Assembly: GCA_937880705.1 (NCBI GenBank)
Contig: CALGRZ010000136.1
Span: forward strand, 1-22,944
Length of the DNA: 22,944 bases
DNA from: an uncultured Alistipes sp.
GTDB taxonomy: Bacteria > Bacteroidota > Bacteroidia > Bacteroidales > Rikenellaceae
Direction: 5' to 3'
The translations under genes were made by a program, and so were the position numbers. Of the stretch, positions 22,517-22,944 are shown one piece after another; positions within the stretch are counted from its first letter, which is position 1; each line of letters begins with the position of its first letter. The notes beneath the pieces are model-generated. The model made no database searches. It saw only the letters and a list, made by a program, of their open reading frames with translations, and was not told where the DNA came from.

Positions 22517-22944
22517 TTATGCCTTAGTTACTCTTTCAAGCCACTTAACCATACCCAACATAACACCCATAGAGATAAGACATACAACGAAGAACATAGT
22601 CCAGCAAATCCAGATAGGAGCTGCGTTGTATACCAATGGGCCAATCCACAACATCAGATTACCCAATGCTGTTGCACCCAACCACAAACCTTGGCACAGA
22701 CCTACCATGTGACGTGGTGCTACTTTACTCACAAAACTCAAGCCGAGTGGAGATATAAACAATTCTGCAACAGTTAAAAGGAAATAAGTAACAATCAACA
22801 CCATCGGTCCAGATTTTGCCAAACCTTCAGCAGCTGGCATATTATTTATTTCCAAAACTGTTTTGTTTTTTATATCGATGGCAGTGATTAAAAGCTCTAT
22901 TCCTGTTGGCTTATAAAAATGTTCGTCGTAAATTCGTATTGGAG
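22517..22944 (-). CDS. POT-family (peptide:H+ symporter) MFS transporter, C-terminal part (partial)
   Basis: The minus-strand frame is open to the right edge of the window, so the gene continues beyond it; 141 C-terminal residues are visible. There are three hydrophobic segments, the first containing YFLLTVAELFISPLGLSFVSK, followed by VAPRHMVGLCQGLWLGATALGN, which closely resembles the late transmembrane region of the proton-dependent oligopeptide transporter (PTR2/Dtp) family. These inner-membrane proteins import di- and tripeptides with protons. A soluble stretch (residues before MPAAEG) precedes the first helix, as in Bacteroidetes members with an insert between helices. The gene is much richer in A+T than the rest of the window, with codons such as ATA, TTA and AAA, unlike its neighbours. 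Confidence 0.85.
   Translation of the reverse strand, partial: PIRIYDEHFYKPTGIELLITAIDIKNKTVLEINNMPAAEGLAKSGPMVLIVTYFLLTVAELFISPLGLSFVSKVAPRHMVGLCQGLWLGATALGNLMLWIGPLVYNAAPIWICWTMFFVVCLISMGVMLGMVKWLERVTKA

Overview
The window looks like chromosomal DNA of a GC-rich member of the Bacteroidales, most likely Alistipes or a close relative (inference). The support is a TonB-dependent receptor with a carboxypeptidase-regulatory-like N-terminus, a fused glycogen synthase/alpha-glucan phosphorylase typical of Bacteroidetes, tryptophanase and aspartase, and repeated Bacteroidetes-type promoters of the form TTG-N20-TAnnTTTG. No rRNA, tRNA, CRISPR array, integrase or transposase was seen.

Layout. 1-646: the 3' end of a protein with a PE-repeat linker, closed by a strong hairpin. 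647-3040: a TonB-dependent outer-membrane receptor (-) with its promoter. 3210-7629: the bifunctional glycogen enzyme (-) with terminator and promoter. 8138-9723: aspartate ammonia-lyase (-), likewise delimited. 10212-11448: a RepA/RecA-like AAA ATPase (-). 11925-17468: a probable two-gene operon (+) of a metalloprotease/beta-propeller/outer-membrane-barrel protein and penicillin-binding protein 1A. 17787-18797: aspartate-semialdehyde dehydrogenase (+). 19095-20667: tryptophanase (+) with promoter, leader and terminator. 20734-21522: a PhnP-like metallo-beta-lactamase-fold hydrolase (+), apparently leaderless. 21631-22449: a short-chain dehydrogenase (+). 22517-end: the C-terminus of an AT-rich POT-family peptide transporter (-), convergent with the previous gene and sharing a hairpin terminator.

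The most unusual content is intergenic. Six of the larger gaps carry a repeated element, here called family A: eight full copies and one truncated copy of about 130-170 bp. Each has a left arm of tandem 10-bp GATAGGAAGA units, a conserved core containing the invariant 16-mer TAAATGTCGGCCGCGC, a right arm of tandem 10-bp TCCTATCAAG/TCCTATTAAG units, and a terminal GACTGCGC. The two arms can base-pair in register, so each copy can form a long hairpin. A second element, family B (three copies), has the same plan with CGAACA-type and TGTTCG-type arms and always lies directly 5' of an A copy. B-A cassettes flank the AAA ATPase gene in inverted orientation. The A/B blocks lie between the 3' end of one gene and the promoter of the next. 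I do not recognise either family as a described element.

The housekeeping genes concern storage polysaccharide, aspartate and tryptophan catabolism (fumarate, pyruvate, indole and ammonia as products), aspartate-family biosynthesis, cell-wall synthesis and peptide uptake, which fits an amino-acid-fermenting gut anaerobe. These genes look independently transcribed rather than one pathway.
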